A stretch of 64,000 nucleotides of DNA from Paractinoplanes polyasparticus (GCF_019710575.1 NZ_JAHWFK010000045.1:1-64000); one strand, 5' to 3'. Shown: positions 41,922 through 53,203, counted from the first letter of the stretch. A program made the numbers and translations. The notes: a model not told the origin generated them from the sequence alone.

Positions 41922-43781
41922 TCAGCCGTCGAGGGTCGCAGATGAGAGATATCGGCGCAGATCCTGGGTTTCCCCGCTGACCGGCCGGGCGGCCAGGATG
42001 CAGGTGTCGTCGTCGGGATTGGTGCGCCGCAACCGCGAGAGCAGCTGGGCCAGCGGCTGCCCGGGCGCGGCCCGCACGGCCTCGTCGACGGTGGCGATCA
42101 CCGAGGCCAGGCCGTCGTCGGGGCCGCGGCGGCGGTGCTCGACCAGCCCGTCGGTGTAGAGCAGCAGCACGTCACCGATCCGGAAGTCGAGCCGGGCGGT
42201 CTGGTAGGTCGCGTCCTCGACCACGCCCAGCATCGGGCCATCGGGGCGTTCCAGCGCGGCCGTGCGGCCGCCCCGGCTCAGCAGCGGCGGCGGGTGACCG
42301 GCCTGGGCCCAGACGATCTCGTTGCGGGCCGGGTCGAAGCGCGCGACCACGGCGGTGGACGCCAGCTCGGGCGTCTCGCGGGCCAGTTCGCAGGACAGCG
42401 TGTTCAGGTGCCTGAGCAGCTCGGCCGGGCAGCTGGTGGTGACCGCCAGCGCGCGCAGGGCGTGCCGCAGCTGGGCCATGGTGGTGGCGGCCGGGGTGCC
42501 GTGCCCGGCGACGTCGCCCACGGCCAGCAGCACCGAGCCGTCGCGCAGCTCGGCCGCGTGGTACCAGTCGCCGCCGACCAGGTCCTCCTGACCGGCCGGC
42601 AGGTAGCGCAGCGCCACCTTGAGCCCGGGCAGCACGATCGGGCCCTCGGGGATGGGCAGGATGATCCGCTGGAGCCGGGCGGCCAGCTCGTGCTCGGCGG
42701 CCAGGCTGCGGCGCTGCTCGTCGAGCTGGCGTTCGACGTCGGCCAGCCGCTTGGCGCCCGCCTCCTGCGCGGTGACGTCCTGCACGATGCCGTAGACGCG
42801 CAGCGGGCGGCCGTCGGCGTCCCGGCTGGCGTCGGCCACCGTACGCAGATGTTTGACCCGCCCGTTGACGCGCACCCGGGTGACCACGTCGACCCGGTCG
42901 CCCCGATCGAGCTGGGCCTTGGCCGCGGCCCGCAGGGGCTCGTCCGCCTCGACTGCGCTGCCGTCGGCGGCGCCCGGGGCGAGCGGGCCGAGCCTCGGGT
43001 CGCGCTCGTAGATGCGGTAGAGCTGATCGGACCAGTAGACCTCGCCGCTGACCAGGTCCCACTCCCCCCAGCCGAGGTTGCCGAGGCGCTCGGTGCTGGC
43101 CAGCCGGTCGCCCAGCCCGCCCGGGACCTCGTCGTGCCTGGTCCAGTTGAACAACAGCCCCTCGCCGAGCCGGTGGGCCCGCACCGTGTACATCCCGTCG
43201 CGCTGCGCGAACGGGCCGAGCACGGCGGGCGCCCCGGTGTCGAGGACCTGCTGGTAGACGGCCCAGCGGTCGCTCGCCACGACTTCGGGGAAGTGCTCCG
43301 AGGTGCGCAGGCCGAGCAGCTGGGCGCCGCGCAGGCCGTTCGGGGCGACCGCCTCGGGGCTCGCGGCCACCCAGACCAGCTCGGTCAGCCGGCCGGCGGG
43401 GTCGCGCTCGGCGCTGAGGAAGGCGGCCATGCCGGGCGTGATGTCGAGGACCCGCTGCACCATGCCGATCCACGGCGCGAACCGGCGCACCGGCACAGTG
43501 GGCTGGAGCGGGGTGCGACCGGTGTCGAGGCCCGACATCATCGGGGTGTCGGAGTCGGCCACGTCGAGCAGGCGGATCACGCTGGTCGCCACCTCGAGCA
43601 GGCCGCGGTTCTCTTCGGTGGCCATGCGCAGCAGATGACGGTGAGCGTCAGCCAGGCGGCAGCGGGCCCGGCCGGCCAGCAGGCCGACCGCGCGCTCGAC
43701 GGTGAGACGGCCCGACTCGCCGGCCCCGGGCGGGGCGCTCGGGCGGAGGCTCTCGACCGCCGCCGCGTACGCCTGTGTCAC
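41922..43781 (-). CDS. ANTAR-PAS-SpoIIE-type PP2C phosphatase
   Basis: A 619-aa signalling protein: an N-terminal ANTAR-like helical segment (RLTVERAVGLLAGRARCRLADAHRHLL), two PAS-like regions (about 105-210 and 225-350, the second with YWSDQLYRIYE), a coiled-coil linker (about 355-395), and a SpoIIE/RsbU-type phosphatase (GGDWYHA, DVAGHGTPAATTM, LLLYTDGLVE, all metal ligands present). It should dephosphorylate a STAS anti-anti-sigma protein. GTG 43781 is the start. The following GGDEF gene lies 12 bp downstream. Confidence 0.86.
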   Translation of the reverse strand: MTQAYAAAVESLRPSAPPGAGESGRLTVERAVGLLAGRARCRLADAHRHLLRMATEENRGLLEVATSVIRLLDVADSDTPMMSGLDTGRTPLQPTVPVRRFAPWIGMVQRVLDITPGMAAFLSAERDPAGRLTELVWVAASPEAVAPNGLRGAQLLGLRTSEHFPEVVASDRWAVYQQVLDTGAPAVLGPFAQRDGMYTVRAHRLGEGLLFNWTRHDEVPGGLGDRLASTERLGNLGWGEWDLVSGEVYWSDQLYRIYERDPRLGPLAPGAADGSAVEADEPLRAAAKAQLDRGDRVDVVTRVRVNGRVKHLRTVADASRDADGRPLRVYGIVQDVTAQEAGAKRLADVERQLDEQRRSLAAEHELAARLQRIILPIPEGPIVLPGLKVALRYLPAGQEDLVGGDWYHAAELRDGSVLLAVGDVAGHGTPAATTMAQLRHALRALAVTTSCPAELLRHLNTLSCELARETPELASTAVVARFDPARNEIVWAQAGHPPPLLSRGGRTAALERPDGPMLGVVEDATYQTARLDFRIGDVLLLYTDGLVEHRRRGPDDGLASVIATVDEAVRAAPGQPLAQLLSRLRRTNPDDDTCILAARPVSGETQDLRRYLSSATLDG

Positions 43782-43936
43782 TGCATGGCCTCCCCAGGCT
43801 CCGTTGTCCGGTTCCTGAATACGCCGGCGGAGCGGGGGTCGTCATCGGCCGTTCATCTCGACCGGTCGCTACCTGCGGCGGGACGGGACGCTGGTCACCC
43901 GACCGGGGGTGCCCCGATGGGGTATCGCAAGGGGTT

Positions 43937-44251
43937 TCACAGCTCGAAAAGGGAGCGCATGGCGTCGGTGAGGCGGGCCATGCTCGAACCGGTGACCATG
44001 CCGATGCGCTCCGCACCCACCTCGGGCGGGATCCGGCGCATCCGGTTGACCACGACGACGCCGGTGATCGGGTCCTGTTCGGTGAGGGGCACCGCGTACG
44101 GCGGCAGCTCGGTGACCCCGCGCTGGCGCACGATCGGCGCGCAGAACGGAGACGCGTTCTTGCGTTCGTTGTACGAGTCGGCCGAGAGCACGAGAACGCG
44201 GTAGCGCAGGTCGGTGCGGTTGCCGATAGTCCAGATCTCGCCCCGCTTCAT
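43937..44251 (-). CDS. MazF/PemK-like toxin-family protein, no antitoxin seen
   Basis: A 104-aa protein of the PemK/MazF fold (MKRGEIWTIG at the start, RYRVLVLSADSYNE, GVVVVNRMRRI). The family cleaves RNA. No antitoxin-like gene is visible upstream or downstream: the neighbours are gnd and the phosphatase gene. It may be a solitary or domesticated copy. ATG 44251 follows a GGGGACG ribosome binding site; an upstream ATG at 44278 would add nine unrelated residues. Confidence 0.8.
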   Translation of the reverse strand: MKRGEIWTIGNRTDLRYRVLVLSADSYNERKNASPFCAPIVRQRGVTELPPYAVPLTEQDPITGVVVVNRMRRIPPEVGAERIGMVTGSSMARLTDAMRSLFEL

Positions 44252-44422
44252 GTGGGCGTCCCCGTCGGCATGGGACAACCCTACCGCCGCGCGATCTTAG
44301 GCCACCGCGGGGCACACCGGCCGAAAATGCCGTCGTGCTCACCGGGTGGGACGGTGATGAACCCTGATCGGCGCCGAGCCGTAAGAATAGGCGGCGTGGC
44401 TTGCTGCTAGGGAAGGGTGTCA

Positions 44423-45865
44423 ATGATGTCGGAGAAGGCACAAATCGGGGTCACCGGCCTCGCGGTTATGGGACGGAACCTGGCTCGCAACTTCGCCCGG
44501 CACGGGCACACCGTGGCCGTGCACAACCGCTCCTACAACCGCACCAAGGAACTCGTCGAGGAATTCGGGCACGAGGGCACGTTCCTCCCGTCGGAATCCG
44601 CCGAGGATTTCGTCGCGAGCCTGGAGCGCCCGCGCCGCGTCATCATCATGGTCAAGGCCGGGGGGCCGACCGACGCCGTGATCGACGAGTTCGCCCCGCT
44701 GCTCGAAGAGGGCGACATGCTCATCGACGCGGGCAACGCGCACTACCTGGACACGCGCCGGCGTGAGGCGGCGCTGCGCGAGCGCGGCCTGCACTTCGTG
44801 GGCACGGGCGTCTCGGGCGGCGAGGAGGGCGCGCTGCACGGCCCGAGCATCATGCCGGGCGGCTCGGTCGAGTCGTACCAGGCGCTGGGCCCGCTGCTCG
44901 AGGACATCTCGGCCAAGGTCGACGGCGAGCCGTGCTGCGTGCACGTCGGGCCGGACGGCGCCGGGCACTTCGTCAAGATGGTGCACAACGGCATCGAGTA
45001 CGCCGACATGCAGCTCATCGCCGAGGCCTACGACCTGCTGCGTCAGGTCGGCGGCCACTCCCCGTCCGAGATCGCCGACGTGTTCCGCGGCTGGAACGAG
45101 GGGCGCCTGGGGTCGTACCTGATCGAGATCACGGCCGAGGTGCTGAAGCAGACCGACGCCGCGACGGGCAAGCCGTTCGTCGACATCGTGGTCGACCAGG
45201 CCGAGCAGAAGGGCACGGGCCGCTGGACCGTGCAGGCCGCCCTCGACCTGGGCGTCCCGGTCAGCGGCATCGCCGAGTCGGTGTTCGCGCGGGCGCTGTC
45301 CGGCGGGGCCGACGTCCGGAAGGCCGCGGCCGACGCGGGCCTGCCCGGCCCGTCGGCGACGGCCGGCGCGCACGAGGGCGACCTGCAGGCCGACGTCGAG
45401 CAGGCGCTGTTCGCCTCCAAGATCGTGGCTTACGCGCAGGGCTTCCAGCAGATCCAGGCGGCCAGCAAGGAGTACGGCTGGTCGATCGACCCGGGCGCGA
45501 TGGCGAAGATCTGGCGCGCGGGCTGCATCATCCGCGCCAAGTTCCTCGACTTCATCAAGCAGGCGTACGACAAGTCGCCCGAGCTGCCCACCCTGCTCGT
45601 CGACCAGTACTTCCTCGAGGCCGTCAGCGGCGCCCAGGACGCCTGGCGCCGGGTCGTCGTCACCGCCGCCCGGCACGGCATCCCCGCCCCGGGCTTCGCG
45701 TCCGCGCTGGCCTACTACGACGGCCTGCGCGCCGAGCGTCTGCCCGCCGCCCTGATCCAGGGCCAGCGCGACTACTTCGGCGCCCACACCTACCAGCGCG
45801 TCGACAAGAAGGGCGCCTTCCACACCCGCTGGGCCGCCGAGGGCACTCCCGAGGTCGAAGCCTGA
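44423..45865 (+). CDS. gnd: 6-phosphogluconate dehydrogenase, decarboxylating
   Basis: A 480-aa NADP-dependent enzyme of the pentose phosphate pathway making ribulose 5-phosphate and CO2. The N-terminal Rossmann motif is TGLAVMGRNLARN, the signature is DGAGHFVKMVHNGIEY, and VGTGVSGGEEGALHGPS lies between them. The length is that of the long (Gnd1) type. GGAAGGG is 5 nt before ATG 44423; GTG 44417 is also in frame. Gap to the next gene is 4 bp, so they may be co-transcribed. Confidence 0.95.
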   Translation: MMSEKAQIGVTGLAVMGRNLARNFARHGHTVAVHNRSYNRTKELVEEFGHEGTFLPSESAEDFVASLERPRRVIIMVKAGGPTDAVIDEFAPLLEEGDMLIDAGNAHYLDTRRREAALRERGLHFVGTGVSGGEEGALHGPSIMPGGSVESYQALGPLLEDISAKVDGEPCCVHVGPDGAGHFVKMVHNGIEYADMQLIAEAYDLLRQVGGHSPSEIADVFRGWNEGRLGSYLIEITAEVLKQTDAATGKPFVDIVVDQAEQKGTGRWTVQAALDLGVPVSGIAESVFARALSGGADVRKAAADAGLPGPSATAGAHEGDLQADVEQALFASKIVAYAQGFQQIQAASKEYGWSIDPGAMAKIWRAGCIIRAKFLDFIKQAYDKSPELPTLLVDQYFLEAVSGAQDAWRRVVVTAARHGIPAPGFASALAYYDGLRAERLPAALIQGQRDYFGAHTYQRVDKKGAFHTRWAAEGTPEVEA

Positions 45866-45869
45866 CACG

Positions 45870-47069
45870 ATGGGGCTGAGGGTCGCGGTCGTGGGCGCCG
45901 GTATCGGCGGCCTGACGCTGGCCCACGCCCTGCGGCGCCGGGGCGTCGACTGCGTGGTCCTCGACCGCGACGCCGGCCCCGGCGCCACCGACGGTTACCG
46001 GCTGCATCTCACCGAGCAGGCCTTCGCGGCGCTCAACGAGGTGCTGCCGGAATCGTCGGTGCGGGCGCTGCGCGCCTGCGGCGCCGGCAACGACGCGTTT
46101 CAGCAGTTCGCCGTGCTCGACCACCGGGGCCGCACCCGCCTGCGGATACCGATCCGGCATTCCGGCGAGGTGCTGCTGATCGGCCGCCGCCCGTTGCGCG
46201 CCATTCTGGCCCGCGGCCTCGAACGTCACATCCGCTGGGGCACGACGGTGACCGAGCCCCCGGGCGCCGAGTTCGACCTCGTGGTCGCGGCCGACGGCAC
46301 CGGCTCACGGATCGCCGGGCAGTGGGTGGGCCGGCCGACCGCGCGCCGGTCCGGAATCATCGGCCTGGCCGGGCGATCGCGACTTCCGCAGCGCATACCG
46401 GCCGGCCTGCGCGACGGGCTCGCCTTCATGATCGGCCCGGCCGGCGTGGGTGCCTTCCTGAGCCTGCAGGCCCGACGGGGCGAGGATCCGGCGGCCGAGG
46501 ACCCGTACGTGGTCTGGTCGGTCGCCGCTCCCCTGGGCTCGGCCGACGGCGACCTGACAGCGCTGGCGCACCGGCTGACGGCGAGCTGGACCGGCGACCT
46601 CCACGCGCTGATCGACGGATCCGAACCCGGCAGCGTGGCCGCTTTCCCGTTCTACTTCCCGGCGGCGCTCGAGCCGTGGCCGGCCGGGCGCGTCACGCTG
46701 CTCGGCGACGCCGTCCACCCGATGCCGCCGACGGCCGGCGCGGGAGCGAGCACAGCGATCCTGGACGCCGTTCATCTCGCCCGCGACCTGGCCGCCATGC
46801 CGTTGGAGCGGGCCCTGGCGGCCTATCAGGCCCGGTTGCTCCGGTACGCGCCGCGCGCCGTCAACGAGGCGCGGCCCGCGCTGCGGTGGCAGCGGCGGCT
46901 CGCCGATCCGCTGCTGTTCGCCCTGGCCGTGGAGATCGGCCTGCCGCTCGCCGACGCGGGGTTGCGGCTGGCTCAGACCGCGCGCAGGACCGGCGCGCTC
47001 GACATGAGGGCGCCGGCCTCGTCGGCCGGGAGGGGCTTGGCCATGAAGAAGCCCTGGCCGAGGCGGTAA
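45870..47069 (+). CDS. FAD-dependent monooxygenase
   Basis: A 399-aa flavoprotein of the PHBH/TetX-like group: Rossmann motif VGAGIGGLTLAHAL (residues 8-21), the ADGTGSRI motif near residue 141, and the second FAD motif LLGDAVHPMPPTAGAGAS near residue 278. The start ATG 45870 lies 4 bp after the gnd stop. Its last 97 bp overlap the convergent GGDEF-EAL gene, and the C-terminal tail is Arg/Pro-rich, so the true end may be less constrained. The substrate is unknown. Confidence 0.85.
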   Translation: MGLRVAVVGAGIGGLTLAHALRRRGVDCVVLDRDAGPGATDGYRLHLTEQAFAALNEVLPESSVRALRACGAGNDAFQQFAVLDHRGRTRLRIPIRHSGEVLLIGRRPLRAILARGLERHIRWGTTVTEPPGAEFDLVVAADGTGSRIAGQWVGRPTARRSGIIGLAGRSRLPQRIPAGLRDGLAFMIGPAGVGAFLSLQARRGEDPAAEDPYVVWSVAAPLGSADGDLTALAHRLTASWTGDLHALIDGSEPGSVAAFPFYFPAALEPWPAGRVTLLGDAVHPMPPTAGAGASTAILDAVHLARDLAAMPLERALAAYQARLLRYAPRAVNEARPALRWQRRLADPLLFALAVEIGLPLADAGLRLAQTARRTGALDMRAPASSAGRGLAMKKPWPRR

Positions 47070-49282
47070 CCCATCTCGCGCAGGCGGTTGAGCTGGGTCT
47101 CGTTCTCGATGCCCTCGGCGACGGCGCTGAGCTGAAGGTATTCGGCCAGCTGGGCGACCGCCGCGGCCACGGCCAGACGGCCCCGGTCCTCGCCGTCGGC
47201 GATGCCGTCGACGAACGACTTGTCGAGCTTGAGGACGTCGACCGGGAAGGCCCGCAGCAGGCTGAGTGAGGAGCTGCCGGTGCCGAAGTCGTCCAGGGCC
47301 AGCCGTACGCCCATCTCGTGCAGGGCGTGCAGCGTCTCGCGCACCTGACGGCCGTCGGCCACCGACGACTCGGTCACCTCCAGCACCAGGTTGCGCGGCA
47401 GCAGGCCGGTCTCGCTGAGCACCGTCGCCACCTCGTCGACGAAGCCCGACTCGCGCAGCTGCCGGACCGCCACGTTGACGTTGATCGCCTTGATCGCGCC
47501 GTCGCCGTGCTCCCGCTGCCAGCGGGCCAGCTGCTCGCACGCCTCGCGCAGCACCCACGAGCCGAGCGGCACGATGAGCCCGGACCGCTCCGCGACCGGG
47601 ATGAAGTCGCCCGGCGAGACGAAACCACGCGTGGGATGCTTCCAGCGCACCAGTGCCTCGGCGCCGTGCAGCCGGCCGGTGACGATGTCGAAGACCGGCT
47701 GGTAGAGCAGGAACAGCTCGTGCCGGATGATCGCGTTGTGCAGCTCGCTGCCCAGGCGGGCGTGGTTGACGACCTCCTGCCGCATGCGCGGCTCGAACCT
47801 CGCCCAGGCCGCCTTGCCGCCCTCCTTGGCCGCGTACATGGCGATGTCGGCGTTGCGCAGCACCTCGTCGGCGGTCTCGCCGGAGCCGGCGATGGCCACG
47901 CCCACGCTGGCGTGGGCCAGCAGCAGGTGCTCGCCGACCTTGAACGGCTCGGCCAGGGCCTGGATGAGGCGGTCGGCGGCCGCCTCGGCCGAGGCCTCCT
48001 CCTCGATGTCGAGCAGCACGGCGAACTCGTCGCCGCCGAGCCGGGCCGGCAGGTCGACCTCGGACCGGGTGCGCCGCAGCCGCTGCGCGACCTGGTAGAG
48101 CAGCTGGTCGCCGACGGCCGGGCCCATCGTGTCGTTGACCATCTTGAAGTCGTCGATGTCGATCAGCAGCACGGTCGCCGCCTGATGCCCGGCCAGGCGT
48201 TCGGCCAGCGCGGCCGTGAACCGGGTGCGGTTGGCCAGCCCAGTCAGCGGGTCGGTCATCGCCAGCCGCTCGAGCTCGGCCTGTTGCTCGCGCAGCCCGC
48301 TCAGCATCCGCCGGTTGTCGCTGAGCCCGATCAACTGGCGGGCCACGACCAGCGCCGTGATCAGCACAGCGCCGATGATGACCACCTGCTCGCGGCGGTT
48401 CATCTGCTGAGCCGAGACGGTGGTGAAGAGCGCCGCGGTGGCGACGACGGCGACGAACGGCATCAGCTCGTAGACCGAGCGCCGCCGGCGTGCGGGGGCC
48501 GGGTCGGCGTTCGGGTGCTGCAGAGCCGCCCGCTGCCGGTACGCCGCGGCGGCGAACGAGACGGCGACGAGCGGGCTGCCGAGCACCGACAGCAGCAGTC
48601 GGAAGAAGTCGTTGCCGGCGATGAGCAGCACGGCGAGGGCGACCGCGACCATCGGCGCGACGGCCAGCAGGCGCAGCGAGAGGGAGTCGATCGGGCCGTC
48701 CGCGCGGCCCGCGGCCTTGCCGATGACGACCAGGCAGAGCAGGCCGGCCACGCCGACGACACCGGCCGTGGTCCGGGTGGCCAGATCGGTGCCGGTCGGC
48801 GCGAAGCTGAGCACGACGTACCAGAAGATCAGGGCGCCCGCGACGGCCACGGTGGCCCCGTCCAGCAGCACCCGGGCCCAGCCCAGCGACGTACGGTCGC
48901 CCATCGGCAGGCGCAGGAAGGCCGACATCACCCAGAACATGCCGAGCAGCATCGGCACGGCGACATACGTGGACATGCCCGCGTTGTTGTTGGCCAGCAC
49001 CAGCGCGGTGCTCGAGCTGATCAGCAGGATGACCGCGCCGTGGCCGAGCTGGCGCCAGAAGGCGCGCACGACCCGCGGCAGCACAACCATGGCGCCGATG
49101 CGTTGCAGCGACCACGCCGCGGCGATCAGGGCGACGGGGCCGCCGATATAGCCGAGCACCACATCCTGCGGGTCGCGCACGAGAAGCCACACCGTGACCG
49201 CCAGGGCAGCCACGATCGCGACCAGCAGAGGTGTGAGCCCGCTACCGGCACGCCGGGCGGCGGGCCCCACGGGTTCAGTCAT
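46973..49282 (-). CDS. Membrane-bound GGDEF-EAL protein
   Basis: A 769-aa c-di-GMP turnover protein: eight to ten hydrophobic helices (residues 15-330, a MASE-like sensor), GGDEF with RLGGDEF at 414-420, and EAL (542-544, in GAEALVRW) with DDFGTG, KLDKSF and AEGIENE motifs. Both catalytic domains look intact. The I-site RxxD before GGDEF is not conserved (SEVD). It may both make and break c-di-GMP. ATG 49282 is the start; the 3' end overlaps the convergent monooxygenase gene. Confidence 0.9.
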   Translation of the reverse strand: MTEPVGPAARRAGSGLTPLLVAIVAALAVTVWLLVRDPQDVVLGYIGGPVALIAAAWSLQRIGAMVVLPRVVRAFWRQLGHGAVILLISSSTALVLANNNAGMSTYVAVPMLLGMFWVMSAFLRLPMGDRTSLGWARVLLDGATVAVAGALIFWYVVLSFAPTGTDLATRTTAGVVGVAGLLCLVVIGKAAGRADGPIDSLSLRLLAVAPMVAVALAVLLIAGNDFFRLLLSVLGSPLVAVSFAAAAYRQRAALQHPNADPAPARRRRSVYELMPFVAVVATAALFTTVSAQQMNRREQVVIIGAVLITALVVARQLIGLSDNRRMLSGLREQQAELERLAMTDPLTGLANRTRFTAALAERLAGHQAATVLLIDIDDFKMVNDTMGPAVGDQLLYQVAQRLRRTRSEVDLPARLGGDEFAVLLDIEEEASAEAAADRLIQALAEPFKVGEHLLLAHASVGVAIAGSGETADEVLRNADIAMYAAKEGGKAAWARFEPRMRQEVVNHARLGSELHNAIIRHELFLLYQPVFDIVTGRLHGAEALVRWKHPTRGFVSPGDFIPVAERSGLIVPLGSWVLREACEQLARWQREHGDGAIKAINVNVAVRQLRESGFVDEVATVLSETGLLPRNLVLEVTESSVADGRQVRETLHALHEMGVRLALDDFGTGSSSLSLLRAFPVDVLKLDKSFVDGIADGEDRGRLAVAAAVAQLAEYLQLSAVAEGIENETQLNRLREMGYRLGQGFFMAKPLPADEAGALMSSAPVLRAV

Positions 49283-49352
49283 GCGCGTCCTAGGGCTTAG
49301 TCGGGGTCCCTACCGCCCTCCTGTCGGCCACCGGACGCGATTTCTGAGAGGT

Positions 49353-50996
<1,644 letters not shown>

Positions 50997-51108
50997 GGTG
51001 GTGGCCTCCTTCGGGGCATGAACCTGCCTGGAGCGTATCGATACCCCATGCCCGTGACAGCGGATCGGTACTCCGTTGTCCGGCCGTTGAGTTCCGGAAC
51101 ATCAACAA

Positions 51109-51125
51109 GGTGACTTTCGGTCACC
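51109..51125. promoter_or_regulatory. Inverted repeat upstream of the STAS gene
   Basis: GGTGAC (51109-51114) and GTCACC (51120-51125) form a perfect 6-bp inverted repeat with a 5-nt spacer, 52 bp before the STAS gene start, in the 180-bp divergent gap with pgm. It could be an operator. A TTGACA also occurs at 51145-51150 but without a matching -10. Confidence 0.35.
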
Positions 51126-51176
51126 GATTGGGCAGAGACAACCCGTTGACAACGGCGTGGGAGAACGGGGGTCGTC

Positions 51177-51512
51177 ATGCACGTCTCGGTGGTCGACAAC
51201 AGCGACGCGTCGGTGGTGGTCACGATCCGTGGCCATCTCGACATCGACAGCGGGACGACCCTGACGACGACGCTCGACCAGGTGCTCGGCCGGCCCGAGC
51301 CCCGGATCGTGGTCGACCTGTCCGGCGTCGAGTTCTGCGACTCGACCGGACTGAGCGCGCTGATCGTGGGTCACAACCGGGCCGTCGCCGGCGGGGGCTG
51401 GTTGCGGCTGGCCGCGCCCGGCGAGTTCCTCCAGCAGCTGCTCGACACGGTCGGGCTGACCTCGCGGCTGGGCGTCTATCCGACGGTGGGTGACGCACTG
51501 GCCGGACGTTAG
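51177..51512 (+). CDS. STAS-domain anti-sigma factor antagonist
   Basis: A 111-aa single STAS domain, including the phosphorylatable serine S56 in VEFCDSTGLSAL. It should act by binding an anti-sigma kinase when unphosphorylated. The SpoIIE-type phosphatase 8 kb upstream is a possible partner. ATG 51177 has a G-rich ribosome binding site. It is 9 bp from the yaaA gene, so the two may be co-transcribed. Confidence 0.9.
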   Translation: MHVSVVDNSDASVVVTIRGHLDIDSGTTLTTTLDQVLGRPEPRIVVDLSGVEFCDSTGLSALIVGHNRAVAGGGWLRLAAPGEFLQQLLDTVGLTSRLGVYPTVGDALAGR

Positions 51513-51521
51513 TCTCGCGGG

Positions 51522-52319
51522 GTGCTGATTCTGCTGCCGCCTTCCGAGGGCAAGACCGCCGCTACCTTCGGTGAACCCGTCGACCCGGGCGCGCTGTGGT
51601 TGCCGGCGCTCGGGACGGCCCGGAAGCGGGTGCTGACCCGGCTGGTGGCGATGAGCAGGCGCACCAGCGCGCGGGCGGTGGCCGATTCGCTGTCCACGCT
51701 GGGGCTCTCGGCCGGGCAGGCGGACGAGATCAGCCGGAACGCCGTGCTGCAGTCGGCCCCGGCGGCGCCCGCTGCCTCGATCTACAGCGGGGTGCTCTAC
51801 GAGGCGCTGGACGCGCACAGCCTCGCCCCGGGAGCGCGGGCCTGGGTCGACCAGCGGGCCGTCGTGTTCTCGGGGTTGTGGGGCGTGGTGCGCCTCGACG
51901 ACCGGATCCCGGCCTACCGGCTCTCGGTCGGGGTGACCCTGCCGTCGGTGGGCGGGCTCACGGCGTACTGGAAAAAGGTGTTGCCGAAGGCGCTCGACCC
52001 GGTGGCCGCCGGTGGGCCGGTGCTCGACCTGCGCTCGGGGGCGTACGGCGCCATGTGGACCCCGCCCGGCAACGGCTCGGCGACCGTACGGGTGCTGCAC
52101 GAACGAGTCGTCGACGGGGTGGCCCGGCGCTCGGTGGTCAGCCACTTCAACAAGGCCACCAAGGGCCGCATCGTGCGGGCCCTGGCCGAGGCCGGCGCGG
52201 AACCGGCCTCGGTCGACGAGATCGTCGCGGCCCTGCGCGACCTCAAGTACACCGTCGAGGAGCAGCCCGTCGCGGCGGGCCGCCCCCGTCAGCTCGACGT
52301 CGTGGTGGCCGAGCTCTGA
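51522..52319 (+). CDS. yaaA: YaaA (DUF328) peroxide-stress family protein
   Basis: A 265-aa member of the YaaA family: LILLPPSEGKT at the N-terminus, SGLWGVVRLDDRIPAYRL in the middle, SHFNKATKGRIVRAL near the C-terminus. E. coli YaaA lowers free iron under peroxide stress; a like role here is inference. GTG 51522 is the start, as the family N-terminus begins there. Confidence 0.88.
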   Translation: MLILLPPSEGKTAATFGEPVDPGALWLPALGTARKRVLTRLVAMSRRTSARAVADSLSTLGLSAGQADEISRNAVLQSAPAAPAASIYSGVLYEALDAHSLAPGARAWVDQRAVVFSGLWGVVRLDDRIPAYRLSVGVTLPSVGGLTAYWKKVLPKALDPVAAGGPVLDLRSGAYGAMWTPPGNGSATVRVLHERVVDGVARRSVVSHFNKATKGRIVRALAEAGAEPASVDEIVAALRDLKYTVEEQPVAAGRPRQLDVVVAEL

Positions 52320-52333
52320 CCTGCGTGGCGGCC

Positions 52334-52963
52334 CTACTTGGCGGCCAGGATGTCGACGACGAAGCGCAGGTCGCCCTGCTCGTCGCCGTAGGCCTGGGCG
52401 GCCGGCACGTCGATCTGGATGCGGCTGCCGACCTTCTGGCCGGGGATGCTCTTGTCCCAGCCCTGGATGACGCGGCCGGTGCCGATCGGGGTGCTGAACG
52501 GCTCGCCGCGCTGCCACGACGAGTCGATGATCTGGCCGGTCTTGTAACCGACCAGCACGTAGTTGGCGGTGACGGTCTGGCCGGCCTTGACCGCGGGGCC
52601 CTTGCCGGGCACGAGGACGGTCACCTTGAGCTTGCTGACGGCGCCGGCGCCGCCCTTGACCACGGGCTCCTTCGCCAGCGCGGCCGGGGTGTCGACCGGT
52701 GCGGGCTGGCCCTCGGCGGCCGGCGGCACAGCCTCCGACGGCACAGCCTCGGTCGGCGCCTCCGCGCTGGGCTCCGCCGGCGCAGCGGCGGAGGCGGGCG
52801 CGGCGGCCGGTGGCGTCGCGGGCTCGGGGTCACCGCCCCGCACGGTGACGAAGACGGTCACCAGGACGGCGACCACGGCCAGCCCGGCGACGGCGCCGGC
52901 GATGGCCTGGCTGCGGCGCTTGGCAGTGTCGCCGGTGATGGGTCGGGCGGTCTCGGTGCTCAT
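52334..52963 (-). CDS. FKBP-type peptidyl-prolyl isomerase, membrane anchored
   Basis: A 209-aa protein: N-terminal membrane helix (about residues 20-44), an Ala/Pro/Glu-rich extracytoplasmic linker, and a C-terminal FKBP domain (about 110-209) with YVLVGYKTGQIIDSSW, the pocket Trp in IQGWDKSI, and AQAYGDEQ. It assists folding of exported proteins. Convergent with yaaA. ATG 52963 starts; no lipobox is present. Confidence 0.9.
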   Translation of the reverse strand: MSTETARPITGDTAKRRSQAIAGAVAGLAVVAVLVTVFVTVRGGDPEPATPPAAAPASAAAPAEPSAEAPTEAVPSEAVPPAAEGQPAPVDTPAALAKEPVVKGGAGAVSKLKVTVLVPGKGPAVKAGQTVTANYVLVGYKTGQIIDSSWQRGEPFSTPIGTGRVIQGWDKSIPGQKVGSRIQIDVPAAQAYGDEQGDLRFVVDILAAK

Positions 52964-53203
52964 ATGTCGTCGACTCTCCTGTTATCGGCGTCGGCCGGAA
53001 ACTTCGGACACGGTACCTGTCCTCGTGACGAAGCCCACGCGGAACCTCGTCCGAACCACCTAGGCCCGTGATCACCCGAACGGGCGGTCACTCATTCCGC
53101 TCTTCACCGTCACGCATCGAAGTGCCATTGTTGACGCCCTGCACAGCTTTCTTCGCGCTGTGAATTGGTGAATTACTTTCGTGCTGTTGATCGGGAGGGT
53201 CGG

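Noticed and set aside
42135..44204. 689-codon plus-strand frame opposite the phosphatase gene
   Set aside because: Antisense shadow of a well-supported PP2C gene with clear domains on the minus strand.
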